From: CAYOHP01 sp964403795 [NCBI: uncultured bacterium] | GTDB taxonomy: Bacteria > Muiribacteriota > UBA6191 > CAZXTJ01 | Length of the DNA stretch: 7,334 nucleotides | Assembly: GCA_964403795.1 (NCBI GenBank) | Contig: CAYOHP010000223.1 | Span: forward strand, 1-7,334 | Direction of reading: 5' to 3' | In this document: piece by piece, positions 7,214 to 7,334 of the stretch | Layout of the letters: the number at the start of each line of letters is the position of its first letter | Numbering within the stretch: the stretch's first letter is position 1 | The notes under the pieces: model-generated | Told to the model about the DNA's origin: nothing | The model's input: the letters and a program-made list of their open reading frames with translations, nothing else | Database searches by the model: none | Translations under genes and position numbers: made by a program

Positions 7214-7334
7214 GTGAGGGAGACGATCGCCGGGATCGCCACCGGCATCGGGAGCGGGGGCGTGGCGATCGTCCGGGTCTCGGGCCCGGAGGCCGCCCGG
7301 ATCGGCCGCTCCATGGCCGGATCCCTGCCCGGAC
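7214..7334 (+). CDS. mnmE: tRNA-modifying GTPase MnmE, first 40 residues (runs off the right edge)
   Basis: With MnmG, MnmE installs the 5-(carboxymethyl)aminomethyl group on wobble U34 of certain tRNAs. The visible part from GTG 7214 reads (V/M)RETIAGIATGIGSGGVAIVRVSGPEA, which matches the N-terminal folate-binding domain of MnmE (family pattern DTIAAIATPPGxGGIGIVRISG). The usual PPG is replaced by GIG. The G domain lies beyond the window. The gap to the yidC stop is 4 bases and no strong Shine-Dalgarno is present, so coupling to yidC is likely. No jag (spoIIIJ-associated) gene lies between yidC and mnmE, unlike in many bacteria. Position at the end of the rpmH-rnpA-yidD-yidC cluster supports the call. 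Confidence 0.9.
   Translation, partial: MRETIAGIATGIGSGGVAIVRVSGPEAARIGRSMAGSLPG

Noticed and set aside
5902-7314. A 470-codon minus-strand open frame opposite yidC and mnmE.
   Set aside because: A shadow of the yidC codon pattern; no recognisable domain and no ribosome binding site support.

Overview
This window is a chromosomal replication-origin locus of a GC-rich bacterium. Two operons diverge from a non-coding segment of about 500 bases (4235-4735) that has the marks of oriC. The long YidC, with a signal-like N terminus and a periplasmic domain of about 240 residues, points to a diderm (Gram-negative type) organism. The lineage cannot be fixed from this window. The recF-dciA-gyrB order recalls actinobacterial chromosomes, but the YidC is not of the short monoderm type.

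Left half (minus strand, read from 4234 down to 1): dnaA (initiator), recF (gap repair / fork protein), dciA (DUF721, loader/operator of the replicative helicase) and the first 425 codons of gyrB. The genes are packed tightly: 15 bases between dnaA and recF, 6 between recF and dciA, and an 11-base overlap between dciA and gyrB. The sliding-clamp gene dnaN, which usually lies between dnaA and recF, is absent.

Centre (4235-4735): eight DnaA-box-like 9-mers (TTNTCCACR type) between 4262 and 4493, two forming a 10-bp perfect inverted repeat and two in direct tandem. The tandem pair abuts a locally AT-rich patch (4494-4546), which is the best candidate for the unwinding element. To its right, an 8-bp inverted repeat carries a TTGAC element on each strand, consistent with back-to-back promoters for dnaA and rpmH.

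Right half (plus strand): rpmH (ribosomal protein L34), rnpA (RNase P protein), yidD (membrane-insertion helper), yidC (membrane insertase) and the first 40 codons of mnmE (tRNA-modifying GTPase). This is the conserved rpmH-rnpA-yidD-yidC-mnmE cluster. rnpA/yidD and yidD/yidC appear to be joined by NTGA stop-start overlaps. Both operons run away from the origin, so they are co-directional with the replication forks.

All gene products belong to well-known families, and no unknown gene system was found. The less ordinary points are the missing dnaN, the spacing of the DnaA boxes, a 10-bp inverted repeat that would bury the probable rnpA start codon, frequent non-ATG starts, and the charged C-terminal tail of YidC.
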